DNA of 64,000 nucleotides from an uncultured bacterium (GCA_900549415.1 URNX01000010.1:1-64000); one strand, 5' to 3'; counted from the first letter of the stretch, positions 24,050 through 40,140 are shown. Program-made: numbers and translations. Notes: generated from the sequence alone by a model not told the origin.

Positions 24050-24616
24050 ATGGACAGAAACGCTGGACAGTGGTTCGTGCTGCACGCACTCTCCGGACAT
24101 GAGAACAAAGTCAGAGAGAATATTGAGACGGCACTTCGTCAGGAAGAGGCCGCTCTTCCTGTTTACGAGGTGATGATTCCTACTGAAAAAGTTTCCGAAT
24201 TCAGGAAGGACAGAAAACACACTACCACCCGCAAATTCTTCCCGGGTTATGTTCTCGCCCGCATGGATCTCTACAAGCCCGACGGAGCTCTTGACGAGCG
24301 CGTCTGGTACTTCATCAAGGGCATTCAGGGCGTAATCGGGTTCATCGGTGGCAGTGACCGTCCCCAGCCCCTCTCCCAGCAGGAAGTGGACTACATTATG
24401 ATGCAGACCGCTGAGCCGGAAGAGAAGGCGAAACCGAAAATTCAGTACGAAATCGGTGAAACAGTGCGAATCAAAGACGGCGCTTTCGAAAACTTCGAAG
24501 GCATCGTTCGGAAAATCGACGCGGAGCGCGGCAAACTCGAATTGGAAGTCTCCATTTTCGGTCGCTCAACTCCCGTGGAATTGGAATTCTGGCAGGTCGT
24601 TCGCGAACAATTATAA
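24050..24616 (+). CDS. nusG: Transcription termination/antitermination factor NusG
   Basis: NusG binds RNA polymerase and links it to Rho or the ribosome. The 188-aa protein has an N-terminal NGN domain (QWFVLHALSGHENKVRENIE and FFPGYVLARMDL) and a C-terminal KOW domain (YEIGETVRIKDGAFENFEGI) followed by FGRSTPVELEFWQVV. Length and order are ordinary, between secE and rplK. Confidence 0.96.
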   Translation: MDRNAGQWFVLHALSGHENKVRENIETALRQEEAALPVYEVMIPTEKVSEFRKDRKHTTTRKFFPGYVLARMDLYKPDGALDERVWYFIKGIQGVIGFIGGSDRPQPLSQQEVDYIMMQTAEPEEKAKPKIQYEIGETVRIKDGAFENFEGIVRKIDAERGKLELEVSIFGRSTPVELEFWQVVREQL

Positions 24617-24658
24617 TGTTCGGTTCGAAGAGTCGTTAATATAATAATGACGTCGTAG

Positions 24659-24689
24659 CGTGGGAGAGATCCTGACCTCTCTGACCACG
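24659..24689 (+). promoter_or_regulatory. Ribosomal protein L1 operator in the rplK leader
   Basis: CGTGG (24659-24663) pairs with CCACG (24685-24689) and AGAGA (24665-24669) with TCTCT (24678-24682). The two helices are split by an asymmetric internal loop, G on one side and GA on the other. This GTGGGAG...CTCTCTGACCAC layout is the L1-binding mimic of 23S rRNA found before rplK in many bacteria. It implies feedback repression of rplK-rplA by L1. The hairpin ends 21 bases before the rplK start codon. Confidence 0.8.
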
Positions 24690-24710
24690 TTTACGGAAAC
24701 GGAGGAACAA

Positions 24711-25139
24711 ATGGCGAAAAAGGTGACAGCGGAGATTCGTTTGCAGATTCCCGCCGGCGCAGCTAATCCGGCACCCCCTGTGGGTCCCGCGCTTGGCCAG
24801 GCTGGTGTGAACATCATGGGATTCTGCAAGGAATTCAATGCCGCAACACAGTCGCAGGCCGGAATGATCATTCCGGTTGTGATCACAGTCTACCAGGACC
24901 GCTCATTTACGTTTGTGACCAAGTCTCCCCCGGCGGCCGTTCTGATCAAGAAGGTTGCCGGACTGGCTGGCGGATCTCACAATCCCGGACGCGAAAGCGC
25001 CGGCAAGATCACCATCAGTCAGATCAAGCAGATCGTCCAGACGAAAAAGAGCGACATCAACGCCCGCAGTGAAGAAGCCGCGATCAAAATCATCGCCGGC
25101 ACTGCTCGCAGTATGGGAGTTGAGGTGATCGATGGCTAA
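24711..25139 (+). CDS. rplK: 50S ribosomal protein L11
   Basis: The 142-aa protein has the L11 N-terminal domain MAKKVTAEIRLQIPAGAANP and PPVGPALGQAGVNIMGFCKE, and the rRNA-binding C-terminal domain (GRESAGKITISQIKQI, GTARSMGVEV). The ATG at 24711 follows GGAGG by five bases; the longer frame runs through the L1 operator. It overlaps rplA by eight bases. Confidence 0.97.
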   Translation: MAKKVTAEIRLQIPAGAANPAPPVGPALGQAGVNIMGFCKEFNAATQSQAGMIIPVVITVYQDRSFTFVTKSPPAAVLIKKVAGLAGGSHNPGRESAGKITISQIKQIVQTKKSDINARSEEAAIKIIAGTARSMGVEVIDG

Positions 25140-25842
25140 GAGAAGCAAACTCTACAAATCCCAAATTGCCAAGTACGACAAACAGACAGTCTACTCTCTC
25201 ATCGAAGCACTGAAGACATTGAAAGACATGCCGGCAGTCAAGTTCGATCAGACTGTTGAACTGTCCTTCAAGCTTGGTGTGGACCCGAAGCAGACGGATC
25301 AGACCGTCCGCGGTGCGGTTCCCCTGCCGAAAGGCACCGGCAAGAAGGTCGTCGTTACTGTCATCGCTGATGACGAGGCACTGAAACAGCAGGCGGTCGA
25401 CGCCGGCGCGGATTTCGTCGGATTCGACGATATCATCGCCAAAATCAAAGGCGGCTGGGTGGACTTCGACGTCCTCATTGCCACGCCGTCCGCGATGAGT
25501 CAGGTCCGTCCGCTGGGTCGTCAGCTCGGTCCGAAAGGTCTGATGCCGAACCCGAAGACCGGTACCGTTACCGACAAGATCGGTCACGCGGTCGCGGAGG
25601 CAAAAGCCGGACGAGTTGAATTCCGTGCCGACAAGGGCGCCTGCGTTCAGGTTCCCTGCGGAAAGCTTTCGTTTTCCGCCGAAGACCTTGCAGAAAACTG
25701 CACGGCTATCATCAAAGCGATCATCAAGGCGAAACCGGCTTCCGCGAAGGGTGTGTACATTCAGAGCTGCACGCTTTCCGCGACCATGACGCCGGGAATC
25801 AAAGTTGAAACCCGCGACATCGCGAAGGAGATGGCACAATGA
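25132..25842 (+). CDS. rplA: 50S ribosomal protein L1
   Basis: The 236-aa L1 has the family block LGRQLGPKGLMPNPKTGTVT and the N-terminal MAKRSKLYKSQ. L1 forms the ribosomal stalk near the E site and is the likely repressor acting on the hairpin before rplK. It overlaps rplK by eight bases and rplJ by four (ATGA). Confidence 0.97.
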   Translation: MAKRSKLYKSQIAKYDKQTVYSLIEALKTLKDMPAVKFDQTVELSFKLGVDPKQTDQTVRGAVPLPKGTGKKVVVTVIADDEALKQQAVDAGADFVGFDDIIAKIKGGWVDFDVLIATPSAMSQVRPLGRQLGPKGLMPNPKTGTVTDKIGHAVAEAKAGRVEFRADKGACVQVPCGKLSFSAEDLAENCTAIIKAIIKAKPASAKGVYIQSCTLSATMTPGIKVETRDIAKEMAQ

Positions 25843-26366
25843 GACCGGAAAAAATCCAGCTCGCCAATGATATCGCAAACCTGATCGTCGGGTCCCAGTA
25901 TGTCTACTTCATCTCCTACAAAGGACTGAAGAACAAGGAACTCAACCAGTTCCGCGACAAACTGTTCGATGCCGGAGCTGTCTGCCACGTCCTTAAGAAC
26001 CGCATGGTTCGCAAGGTTGCGGAACTGAACGGCCTGGAAGTCCTCGCAAACGCCAAGATCACCGGTGACACAGCTGTTGTTGTCGGTCAGGGCGATGCGA
26101 GTGCGGTGGCGAAAGTCATTGATGATTTCACAACCTCCACAAAGGGTGTGATCGCTCCGAAGTGCGGTTACTTCGAGGGCGCGATGTTGACCGATTCCGA
26201 AGTCAAGGCGATTGCGTCTATGCCTTCGAAGGATCAGCTGCGTGCGCAGCTGCTTGGACTCCTTGTTGCTGTACCGACTGGCTTGGTCAGAGTGCTTAAC
26301 GCCAAGGCTTCCAGCATCGTCAACGTCATTAACGCTTACAAAAACAAGCTTGAAGAAGCAAACTGA
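25839..26366 (+). CDS. rplJ: 50S ribosomal protein L10
   Basis: The 175-aa L10 anchors L7/L12 dimers at the stalk base. The N-terminal domain carries YVYFISYKGLKNKELNQFRD and HVLKNRMVRKVAE, and the C-terminal helix carries LLGLLVAVPTGLVRVLNAKA. Because its start overlaps rplA (ATGA), there is no separate leader where the usual L10 operator would lie. Confidence 0.96.
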   Translation: MRPEKIQLANDIANLIVGSQYVYFISYKGLKNKELNQFRDKLFDAGAVCHVLKNRMVRKVAELNGLEVLANAKITGDTAVVVGQGDASAVAKVIDDFTTSTKGVIAPKCGYFEGAMLTDSEVKAIASMPSKDQLRAQLLGLLVAVPTGLVRVLNAKASSIVNVINAYKNKLEEAN

Positions 26367-26404
26367 ACAGAAGTTCAATTACAAAATATACGGAGGACAA
26401 TATA

Positions 26405-26815
26405 ATGTCTGAGCAGGCAAATGTGGAAGTTTCGCAGGAAATGGAGCAGTTCATCTCCTACGTTGAGAAGCTCTCGGTTCTTGAGCTCTCCAAACTCGTT
26501 AAAGCGTTGGAAGAACGCCTCGGCGTGAGCGCTGCGGCTCCGGTCGCCGTTGCTGCGGCACCGGCTGCTGCCGGTGCGGCTCCTGCCGCTGCTGCTGAAG
26601 AGCAGACTGAATTCACGGTCATTCTCGCCGATGCCGGCGCCAGCAAGATCAACGTCATCAAGGAAGTCCGCGCCATCACCGGTCTCGGTCTCAAAGATGC
26701 CAAGGATCTCGTTGAAGCCGCTCCGAAGGCTGTCAAAGAAGGCGTTTCCAAAGAAGACGCTCAGAAGATCAAGGAGCAGCTTGAGGCTGCGGGTGCCAAG
26801 GTCGAGGTCAAGTAA
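26405..26815 (+). CDS. rplL: 50S ribosomal protein L7/L12
   Basis: The 136-aa stalk protein has an N-terminal dimerisation domain, an Ala-rich hinge (APVAVAAAPAAAGAAPAAAA) and a C-terminal factor-binding domain (VIKEVRAITGLGLKDAKDLV, then EGVSKEDAQKIKEQLEAAGA). It is slightly longer than usual at the N-terminus. It is preceded by GGAGG and followed by an attenuator-like region before rpoB. Confidence 0.97.
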   Translation: MSEQANVEVSQEMEQFISYVEKLSVLELSKLVKALEERLGVSAAAPVAVAAAPAAAGAAPAAAAEEQTEFTVILADAGASKINVIKEVRAITGLGLKDAKDLVEAAPKAVKEGVSKEDAQKIKEQLEAAGAKVEVK

Positions 26816-26838
26816 TTGCCTCGCATCTGGTATCTGTA

Positions 26839-26945
26839 TTAAGACTTGATGATTACGGTGGGGAAATTCCCGGGAGGAAGCCCCCGCCGTTTTCTGCGTC
26901 TTAAATCATCCCCTGCGATGCGGTCTCCGCACCGCAGGATTTTGT
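26839..26945 (+). terminator. Tandem-hairpin attenuator between rplL and rpoB
   Basis: ACGGTGGGG (26855-26863) pairs with CCCCGCCGT (26882-26890), one U-G pair, followed by TTTT. This stem is enclosed by TTAAGAC (26839-26845) and GTCTTAA (26898-26904). GATGATT (26848-26854) can instead pair with AATCATC (26904-26910). A second hairpin (CCTGC/GCAGG around GCGG/CCGC, 26912-26938) is followed by ATTTTG. The layout suggests partial termination that sets the rpoBC to ribosomal protein ratio. This is inferred from structure only. Confidence 0.65.
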
Positions 26946-27021
26946 CACATTGAAGATCACCCGATTTTTTGTGTGAACCGCTTACAACAGCTCCTCTCGA
27001 ATCATTAGCAAGGTGGAATCA

Positions 27022-30000
27022 ATGCCTGAACGTGTGAATTTCGGAAAATTGAAGGAAGTGCTGGAAATACCGGACCTCATCGGTATTCAGATCGACTCCT
27101 ATAAATCTTTCCTGCAGCTCGACGTCCCGGAAGACCAGCGTAAAAACCAGGGTCTCCAGGAGGTTTTCAACGAAGTCTTCCCAATCGAAAGTTTTGACAA
27201 ACAGATGGTCCTGGAGTTCGTCTCCTATTCCCTGGGCCTTCCGAAGCAGGATACCGTTGACTGCATCAAAGACGGAAATACTTACAGCGCCTCGCTTCAT
27301 GTTGATTTCAGATTTAAAAACAAAGACGCCATTGTAAATGAAAACGTCTACATCGGTGAAATCCCGATGATGACCGAACGCGGTACTTTCATTATCAACG
27401 GCGCGGAGCGCGTTATCATCAGCCAGCTGCACAGATCTCCGGGCATCTGCTTCGAGAAGACCCGTCACTCCAGCGGAAGAACGCTCTTCTCTTACAGAAT
27501 CATTCCGGACCGCGGCTCCTGGATGGAAGTCCAGTTCGATATCAATGACCTGATCTATATTTACCTCGACCGCAAGCGCAGACGCCGCAAGTTCCTCATC
27601 ACGACTTTCCTTCGCGCAATCGGTTACGACACCAACCGGGACATCATCGGTTCCGCTTACGAACTCAAGACCATGACGCCGGGGCAGCTCCTCAAGCAGG
27701 ATGACATCTCGGCTTATTATACCTTTGAACCCGTTCTCGATTCCAACGGGGTCACTGTCGTTCAGGAATTCCTCCAGCTCAACGAATCCCATGTCAAATC
27801 CATGGTCGAAGCAAAAATCAAAAACGTTGAGCTCGCTTACATCCCCGATGGAGATTCCTACCTTATCAACTGTCTCCAGCGCGATCCGGCTCATACCCCG
27901 GACGACGCCCTCAAGGAGATTTACCGCAGAATGCGTCCCGGCGATCCCCCGAGCGTCACCAACTCGAAGCAGCTTCTCAAGAGACTTTTCTTCGACGTCA
28001 AACGCTATGACCTCGGCATGGTCGGTCGTTACAAACTCAATGAGCGTCTGAAAATCGACGTTCCGCTGAATGAGCGTATTCTTGACAAAGTCGATCTTAT
28101 GGAAGCGACCAAGTCTCTGATGAAGCTCCGCAGCAATACGGGCGGTCACACCGATGATATCGACCACCTGGGAAGCCGTCGTGTCAGAACTGTCGGCGAA
28201 CTGCTTCAGAATCACTGCCGCGTTGGTCTCCTCCGTACGGAACGTCTGATCCGCGAGCGTATGGCTCTGCTGAATTCCGATGACACCGGAACAACCCCGT
28301 CGAAGCTCATCAACCAGAAGGCTTTCGCCGGAGTGATCCGCGACTTCTTCGCCCGCAACCAGCTTTCGCAGTTCATGGATCAGGTCAACCCGCTTTCCGA
28401 GCTGACCAACAAGCGCCGTCTCTCCGCTCTCGGACCCGGCGGTCTGAGCCGCGAACGCGCAGGATTCGAAGTCCGCGACGTTCACAACAGCCATTATGGA
28501 CGTATCTGCCCGATCGAAACCCCTGAAGGTCCGAACATCGGTCTTATTTCGTCGCTCTCGCTCTATGCGAAGATCAACGAATTCGGTTTCCTCGAAACTC
28601 CGTATCGCCGCGTGGAAAACTGCCATGTTACCGATCAGATCGACTATCTTTCCGCTGACAAGGAAGAGCATTTCGTGATCGCTCAGGCAAACGCTCCGCT
28701 CGATGAAAACAACAATTTCATCAACCCGACCGTGATGTCCCGTCTGATGGGTGAGCCGGCCGAGCGTCCGCGCGAAGATGTCCAGTACATGGACGTTTCT
28801 CCGAAACAGCTCGTCAGCGCCGCCGCAGGACTTGTTCCGTTCCTGGAACACGACGATGCGAACCGCGCTCTGATGGGTTCGAACATGCAGCGCCAGGCCG
28901 TCCCGCTGATGGTGACGGAGTCGCCGTATGTCGGAACCGGTCTTGAAAAGAAAGTCGCTTTCGATTCCCGCGCGGTTACCGCTTCCAAGACGAATGGTAT
29001 CGTTGCAGAAGTTTCCGCTGCTGAAGTTGTCGTGACAACCGACGGCAAGACGAGAAAAGAGACTTCCGATCCGAATCCGGCGGTTTACCGCATGGTCAAG
29101 TTCCTGCGCAGCAATGCCGGAACCTGCGTTAACCAGCGGCCGATCGTCCGCAGCGGTCAGGTCGTCAAGATCGGCGATGCAATCGCCGACGGTTCCGCAA
29201 CGGATCACGGAGAGCTTGCTCTCGGCAAGAACGTTTTCGTGGCGTTCATGCCGTGGTGCGGATATAACTTCGAAGACGCTATCGTGCTCAGCGAGCGTCT
29301 TGTGAAAGAGGACGTTTACACCAGCGTTCATGTGGATGAATTCGAGATCACCAGCCGCGAGACCAAACTCGGACCGGAAGAAATCACCCGCGATATTCCG
29401 AACGTCAGCGACGAAGTCCTCCGCAACCTCGGACCCGACGGTGTTGTCCGTCTCGGCGCCGAAGTCAAGCCGGGCGATATTCTCGTCGGCAAGATTACCC
29501 CGAAGTCCGAAACGGAACTTGCTCCGGAAGAGCGTCTGCTTCGTGCAATCTTCGGTGAAAAGGCCGCAGACGTCAAGGATTCCAGTCTGGTTGTTCCGAG
29601 CGGCAAGGGCGGTATCGTGATGGATGTACGTGTGGAACACGCGAAAGACCCGTCCAGACAGTCCATGACCAAATCTGAGCGCCGCAAACAGATCAAGCAC
29701 AGCAAGGATCAGTATAAAGAGCAGTATACTGTTCTGATTGATGAGATGACCGAGAAGCTCGAAGCTGTTCTGAACGGACAGAAGCTTCCGTGCCCGATCT
29801 ATGATACTTCGTCCTCCCGCGACGATGTGATTCTTGTTTCGGCAAACCGCAAGGTTACGACCGCTTCGATCGCAAAACTCGCGAACAAGTACGATTCCTA
29901 TCGTATGGAAGACTGCGAGATCAAGCATACGATTGACGAGATCATCGGCTCCTACAAATCGCGCTTCGAAAGCATCGAGCGCATGAAAGCCGAATCCATT

Positions 30001-30869
30001 GACGCTCTTGAGAACGGCGATGGCGACGATCTCGGCGCAATCAAGAAAGTTAAAGTTTACATCGCTTCCAAGCGTAAAGTCCAGGTCGGCGACAAGATGG
30101 CAGGACGTCACGGAAACAAGGGTATTGTTTCCCGAATCGTTCCGGTCGAAGACATGCCGTTCCTGCCTGATGGAACGCCGGTTGATATCGTTCTGAACCC
30201 GCTGGGTGTGCCGTCCCGAATGAACGTCGGACAGGTTCTTGAAACGCACCTCGGCTGGGCAGCCAAGATGCTCGGCTTCAAGGCGGCAACCCCGGTGTTC
30301 GACGGCGTGACGGAAGAGATTATCGTCGATATGATGAAGAAAGCCAACGAGAAGATCACCGAAAAGACCGGAGAGGACTTCAAGTGGGGCTTCCGCGAAA
30401 TCAACGGCGAACGCGTGTTCGACGGCAAGACCGATCTTTACGACGGACGCACCGGCAACAAGTTCGATCAGCGCGTTATGGTCGGTCAGATTTATATGCT
30501 GAAACTCGACCACCTGGTTGCGAACAAGATTCACGCGCGTTCGGTTGGACCGTACTCGCTGGTTACACAGCAGCCTCTGGGCGGTAAAGCTCAGCATGGC
30601 GGACAGCGTTTCGGCGAAATGGAAGTGTGGGCGCTCGAAGCTTACGGCGCGGCGCACACACTTCAGGAAATGCTTACCGTCAAGAGCGACGACGTTTCCG
30701 GAAGAGCGAAGATTTACGAATCCATTGTCAAGGGACAGAATGTCCTGGAGGCCGGCCGTCCGGAATCCTTCAACGTTCTGCTTAAGGAAATGCAGAGTCT
30801 CGGCTTGGATGTACGAACTGTCAAACACTCGGAATTACCGAAGAATGAAACAGCCGGAGGGACTGAACA

Positions 30870-30873
<4 letters not shown>
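27022..30873 (+). CDS. rpoB: DNA-directed RNA polymerase subunit beta
   Basis: The 1283-aa beta subunit starts at the ATG at 27022 after AAGGTGG; an in-frame GTG at 27013 lies within that site. Conserved blocks run in order: GTFIINGAERVIISQLHRSP, the rifampicin region SQFMDQVNPLSELTNKRRLS, ALGPGGLSRERAGFEVRDVH, CPIETPEGPNIGLI, MPWCGYNFEDAIV and QPLGGKAQHGGQRFGEMEVW. At the position of E. coli His526 this protein has Asn (codon 28408-28410), and at Asn518 it has Val; both lie in the rifampicin pocket. The stop overlaps the rpoC start by four bases (GTGA). Confidence 0.98.
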
Positions 30874-35207
<4,334 letters not shown>

Positions 35208-35249
35208 GGCGAAAAAAGCTGAAAAAATAAAAAAAAGTTTCCCTTATAC

Positions 35250-35278
35250 TTGAAAAACAGCAAACAGTGCGTTATATT
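35250..35278 (+). promoter_or_regulatory. Promoter of the str/S10 operon
   Basis: TTGAAA (35250-35255), a 17-bp spacer and TATATT (35273-35278) lie 52 bp before rpsL. Confidence 0.7.
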
Positions 35279-35330
35279 AAACGCCTGTTTGCTGTACTAA
35301 AGTGTAAAGGACACAGGTGAAGGAAAAAAG

Positions 35331-35732
35331 ATGCCGACAATCAACCAACTGGTAAAGGCCGGTCGCAGACCGAAAGTCGCCAAGAGCAAATCGAAAGCTC
35401 TTACTAAATGCCCGCAGAGACGTGGAGTCTGCCTGCAGGTTACAACAAGAACGCCGAAGAAGCCGAACTCCGCGCTGCGTAAAATCGCGAAGGTTCGTCT
35501 TACGAACGGTCAGGAAATTACCGCTTACATCGGCGGCGAGGGACACAACCTTCAGGAGCACTCCGTTGTTCTCGTGAAGGGCGGTCGTGTTCGTGACCTC
35601 CCCGGTGTTCGTTATCACATCGTCCGCGGTGCGCTTGACAGTCTTGGCGTTGAAGGCCGTAAACAGGGCCGTTCCAAGTACGGAGCCAAAGTGCCGAAGG
35701 CCGGCGAAGCAGCAGGCAAAAAGAAAAAATAA
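35331..35732 (+). CDS. rpsL: 30S ribosomal protein S12
   Basis: The 133-aa S12 has the decoding-site loop TRTPKKPNSALRK (Lys43 present) and GHNLQEHSVVLVKGGRVRDL, then PGVRYHIVRGALD. Residue 88 is Arg (CGT at 35592-35594) instead of the usual Lys. That change is a known streptomycin-resistance substitution in other bacteria. A lysine-rich tail ends the protein. It is the first gene of an operon through rpsS. Confidence 0.97.
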   Translation: MPTINQLVKAGRRPKVAKSKSKALTKCPQRRGVCLQVTTRTPKKPNSALRKIAKVRLTNGQEITAYIGGEGHNLQEHSVVLVKGGRVRDLPGVRYHIVRGALDSLGVEGRKQGRSKYGAKVPKAGEAAGKKKK

Positions 35733-35747
35733 TCAGGATGAAGTGAA

Positions 35748-36218
35748 ATGAGAAGACGTAAAATCACGAAAAGAGTGCTGATTCCCGATGTCAAGTACAA
35801 CAGCGAGCTCGTTGCCCGCCTGATCAATACCATCATGCGCAACGGCAAGAAGTCTGTTGCTCAGAGCATCGTTTATGGTGCTTTCGATCAGCTCAAGGCA
35901 AAGAAAAAAGACATGGAGCCGCTTGAGGTCTTCATTCAGGCTGTTGAGAACATCAAGCCGAAAGTCGAAGTCAAGAGCCGTCGAGTCGGCGGAGCTACCT
36001 ATCAGGTTCCCATCGATGTTCCGGCGGAACGTCAGGTCGCTCTCGCAATGCGCTGGATCACAACCTATTCCCAGGCGAAAAAGGGAAAATCCATGACGGA
36101 TGCTCTCGCTTCCGAGCTTCTTGATGCATTCGACAACCAGGGCGCTTCCATCAAGAAGAAGGAAGATACGCACAAGATGGCGCAGGCCAACAAGGCTTTT
36201 GCCCATTACAGATGGTAA
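35748..36218 (+). CDS. rpsG: 30S ribosomal protein S7
   Basis: The 156-aa S7 nucleates assembly of the 30S head. It has MRRRKITKRVLIPDVKYNS, the block VGGATYQVPIDVPAERQVAL, and a C-terminal KMAQANKAFAHYRW. It lies 15 bp after rpsL and 34 bp before fusA. The rpsL-rpsG gap is too short for the usual S7 operator. Confidence 0.97.
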   Translation: MRRRKITKRVLIPDVKYNSELVARLINTIMRNGKKSVAQSIVYGAFDQLKAKKKDMEPLEVFIQAVENIKPKVEVKSRRVGGATYQVPIDVPAERQVALAMRWITTYSQAKKGKSMTDALASELLDAFDNQGASIKKKEDTHKMAQANKAFAHYRW

Positions 36219-36252
36219 TCTCAACACAACATGCTCATTGAAAGACTGAACT

Positions 36253-38375
<2,123 letters not shown>

Positions 38376-38379
<4 letters not shown>

Positions 38380-38711
38380 GCACAAAACCGAGTGCAAAAG
38401 CCGTACAGAAGATCCGTATCAAACTTCAGGCGTACGAACACCGTATTCTTGATCAGTCTGTTGCGGAGATTCTTAACACCGCCCGCAAGACGGGTTCGAT
38501 GGTTGCGGGACCGATTCCGCTTCCGACCCGTATTCAGCGTTACACCGTGAACCGCTCTCCCCATGTTGACAAGAAGTCCATGGATCAGTTCGAGAGCCGC
38601 ACACACAAGCGTCTTATGGATATCATCAATCCGACGGCGAGAACAGTGGATGAGCTGAAGAAGCTGAATCTTCCTGCCGGTGTTGATATTTTATTGAAGG
38701 TTGGAAAATAA
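38376..38711 (+). CDS. rpsJ: 30S ribosomal protein S10
   Basis: The 111-aa S10 has IRIKLQAYEHRILDQSVAEI, GPIPLPTRIQRYTVNRSPHV and SRTHKRLMDIINPT. A short extra N-terminus makes it about eight residues longer than usual. It is coupled to fusA (ATGA). A 105-bp structured gap follows before rplC. Confidence 0.97.
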
Positions 38712-38725
38712 TTCCAATGAAAACA

Positions 38726-38804
38726 CTCCGGTTCGGGGAATCCGTTCCTGAGCCGGAGCAAAAAAGCTTGGGCACCAAGGCCTTTTCCGAGAGGGCAAGT
38801 GCCC
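38726..38804 (+). promoter_or_regulatory. Two hairpins in the rpsJ-rplC gap, possible r-protein leader
   Basis: CTCCGGTTC (38726-38734) pairs with GAGCCGGAG (38750-38758) through one U-G pair, and the loop contains an inner GGAA/TTCC stem. GGGCAC (38770-38775) pairs with GTGCCC (38799-38804), and the second hairpin ends directly at the GGAAGGAG ribosome-binding site of rplC (38805-38812). No T-run follows either hairpin. A protein or ribosome switch on rplC translation is inferred; I do not recognise a known leader class. Confidence 0.55.
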
Positions 38805-38816
38805 GGAAGGAGCAGA

Positions 38817-39449
38817 ATGAAAGGTATTATCGGAAAGAAAGTCGGTATGACTCAGGTCTACGACGAGAAGGGAACACTTGTTCCGGTTACGGTCATTGAG
38901 GCCGGACCCTGCGTCGTTCTTGACGTCAAGACACAGGAGAGGGACGGCTATACGGCTGTTCAGGTTGGATTCGGCTCTCGCAAAGTCAAAAATGTCACGA
39001 AACAGGTACTCGGTACGGTGGTCAAGGCCGGATTGGAGAAGAATCCGCCGGCGGTGATCAAGGAGTTCCGCACAGAAGGCGATTGCAGCCTCGAAGTCGG
39101 CGCCGTTGTGAAGGCGGATATCTTCGCGGCAGGTGAATTCCTCGACATCACCGGAACCACCAAAGGCAAAGGCTACAACGGCGTTATGGTTCGTCATCAC
39201 TTCAAAGGCGGACGTGACGGACACGGCGGCGGCTGGCACAGAAAGCCGGGCTCCATCGGTTGCCGTGAATGGCCTGGCAACATCATCAAGGGCAAGAAAA
39301 TGGCGGGTCAGCTGGGCAATGCTTCCAGAACCGTCCAGAATCTGCGAATCGTCAGCGTCTCGGCAGAGGAAAACCTGCTGTTCGTGAGAGGCGCCGTCCC
39401 GGGACCGAATGGCGGAACTCTGTTCGTCAAGCAGGCCAAGAAGAAATAA
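38817..39449 (+). CDS. rplC: 50S ribosomal protein L3
   Basis: The 210-aa L3 begins MKGIIGKKVGMTQVYDEKG and has the peptidyl-transferase-centre loop HHFKGGRDGHGGGWHRKPGS followed by IGCREWPGNIIKGKKMAGQ. The ATG at 38817 follows AAGGAG by four bases and is preferred to an upstream in-frame start inside the hairpin. Confidence 0.97.
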   Translation: MKGIIGKKVGMTQVYDEKGTLVPVTVIEAGPCVVLDVKTQERDGYTAVQVGFGSRKVKNVTKQVLGTVVKAGLEKNPPAVIKEFRTEGDCSLEVGAVVKADIFAAGEFLDITGTTKGKGYNGVMVRHHFKGGRDGHGGGWHRKPGSIGCREWPGNIIKGKKMAGQLGNASRTVQNLRIVSVSAEENLLFVRGAVPGPNGGTLFVKQAKKK

Positions 39450-39491
39450 TCCGCGGCGGATAACCTCAACTACTAAACAACAGGTGAAACA

Positions 39492-40121
39492 ATGTCCATG
39501 AATATTGACATCTTCAATATCAAGGGAGAGAAAGTCGGCGACTACACGCTTGATGATTCCTGCCTTGAATTTGACAAAGGTGCACAGGCAGTGCACGATA
39601 CAGTGGTCGGCTTCCTCGCGGAACTCCGCGCAGGCACGGCGTCCACCAAGACCAGAGCGGAAGTCTCCGGCAGCGGCAAGAAGCCTTTCAAGCAGAAAGG
39701 TCTCGGTCGTGCACGTGCCGGCAGCACGAGAAACCCGGTCTGGCGTCACGGCGGTGTTGCGTTCGGTCCCAAGCCGCGCAGCTTCGCATTCAAACTCAAC
39801 GCCAAGGTCAAACAGCTTGCTCTCAAGCGCTCCTTCTCCGAAAAGGTGAAAGAGGGTGCGGTCATCGTTCTGGAGAACTTCGAACTTCAGGATGCCAAGA
39901 CCAAGAGCGCTGCAGCCGTTCTGAAAGCCTTCAAGGCGGATGCCGCCAAGGTTCTCATCGCGGTCAAGGAATATGAAGAGAATCAGCTCAGAGCTACGGG
40001 CAACCTGCCGCTCGCGATCCTCATCAAAGCCGCATCGGTGAATACCTATCAGGTAGTCTACTCCGATAAGCTGATGTTCACCAAAGAAGCGCTCGACGAA
40101 TTCGTCAAGCGTCTCGCTTGA
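39492..40121 (+). CDS. rplD: 50S ribosomal protein L4
   Basis: The 209-aa L4 has the extended rRNA-binding loop (GSGKKPFKQKGLGRARAGST, RNPVWRHGGVAFGPKPRSF) and the C-terminal NTYQVVYSDKLMFTKEALDE. In E. coli L4 represses its own operon through the S10 leader. Here the only comparable structured gap is the one before rplC. Confidence 0.97.
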   Translation: MSMNIDIFNIKGEKVGDYTLDDSCLEFDKGAQAVHDTVVGFLAELRAGTASTKTRAEVSGSGKKPFKQKGLGRARAGSTRNPVWRHGGVAFGPKPRSFAFKLNAKVKQLALKRSFSEKVKEGAVIVLENFELQDAKTKSAAAVLKAFKADAAKVLIAVKEYEENQLRATGNLPLAILIKAASVNTYQVVYSDKLMFTKEALDEFVKRLA

Positions 40122-40140
40122 GCAGAGGAGACACGGTAAA

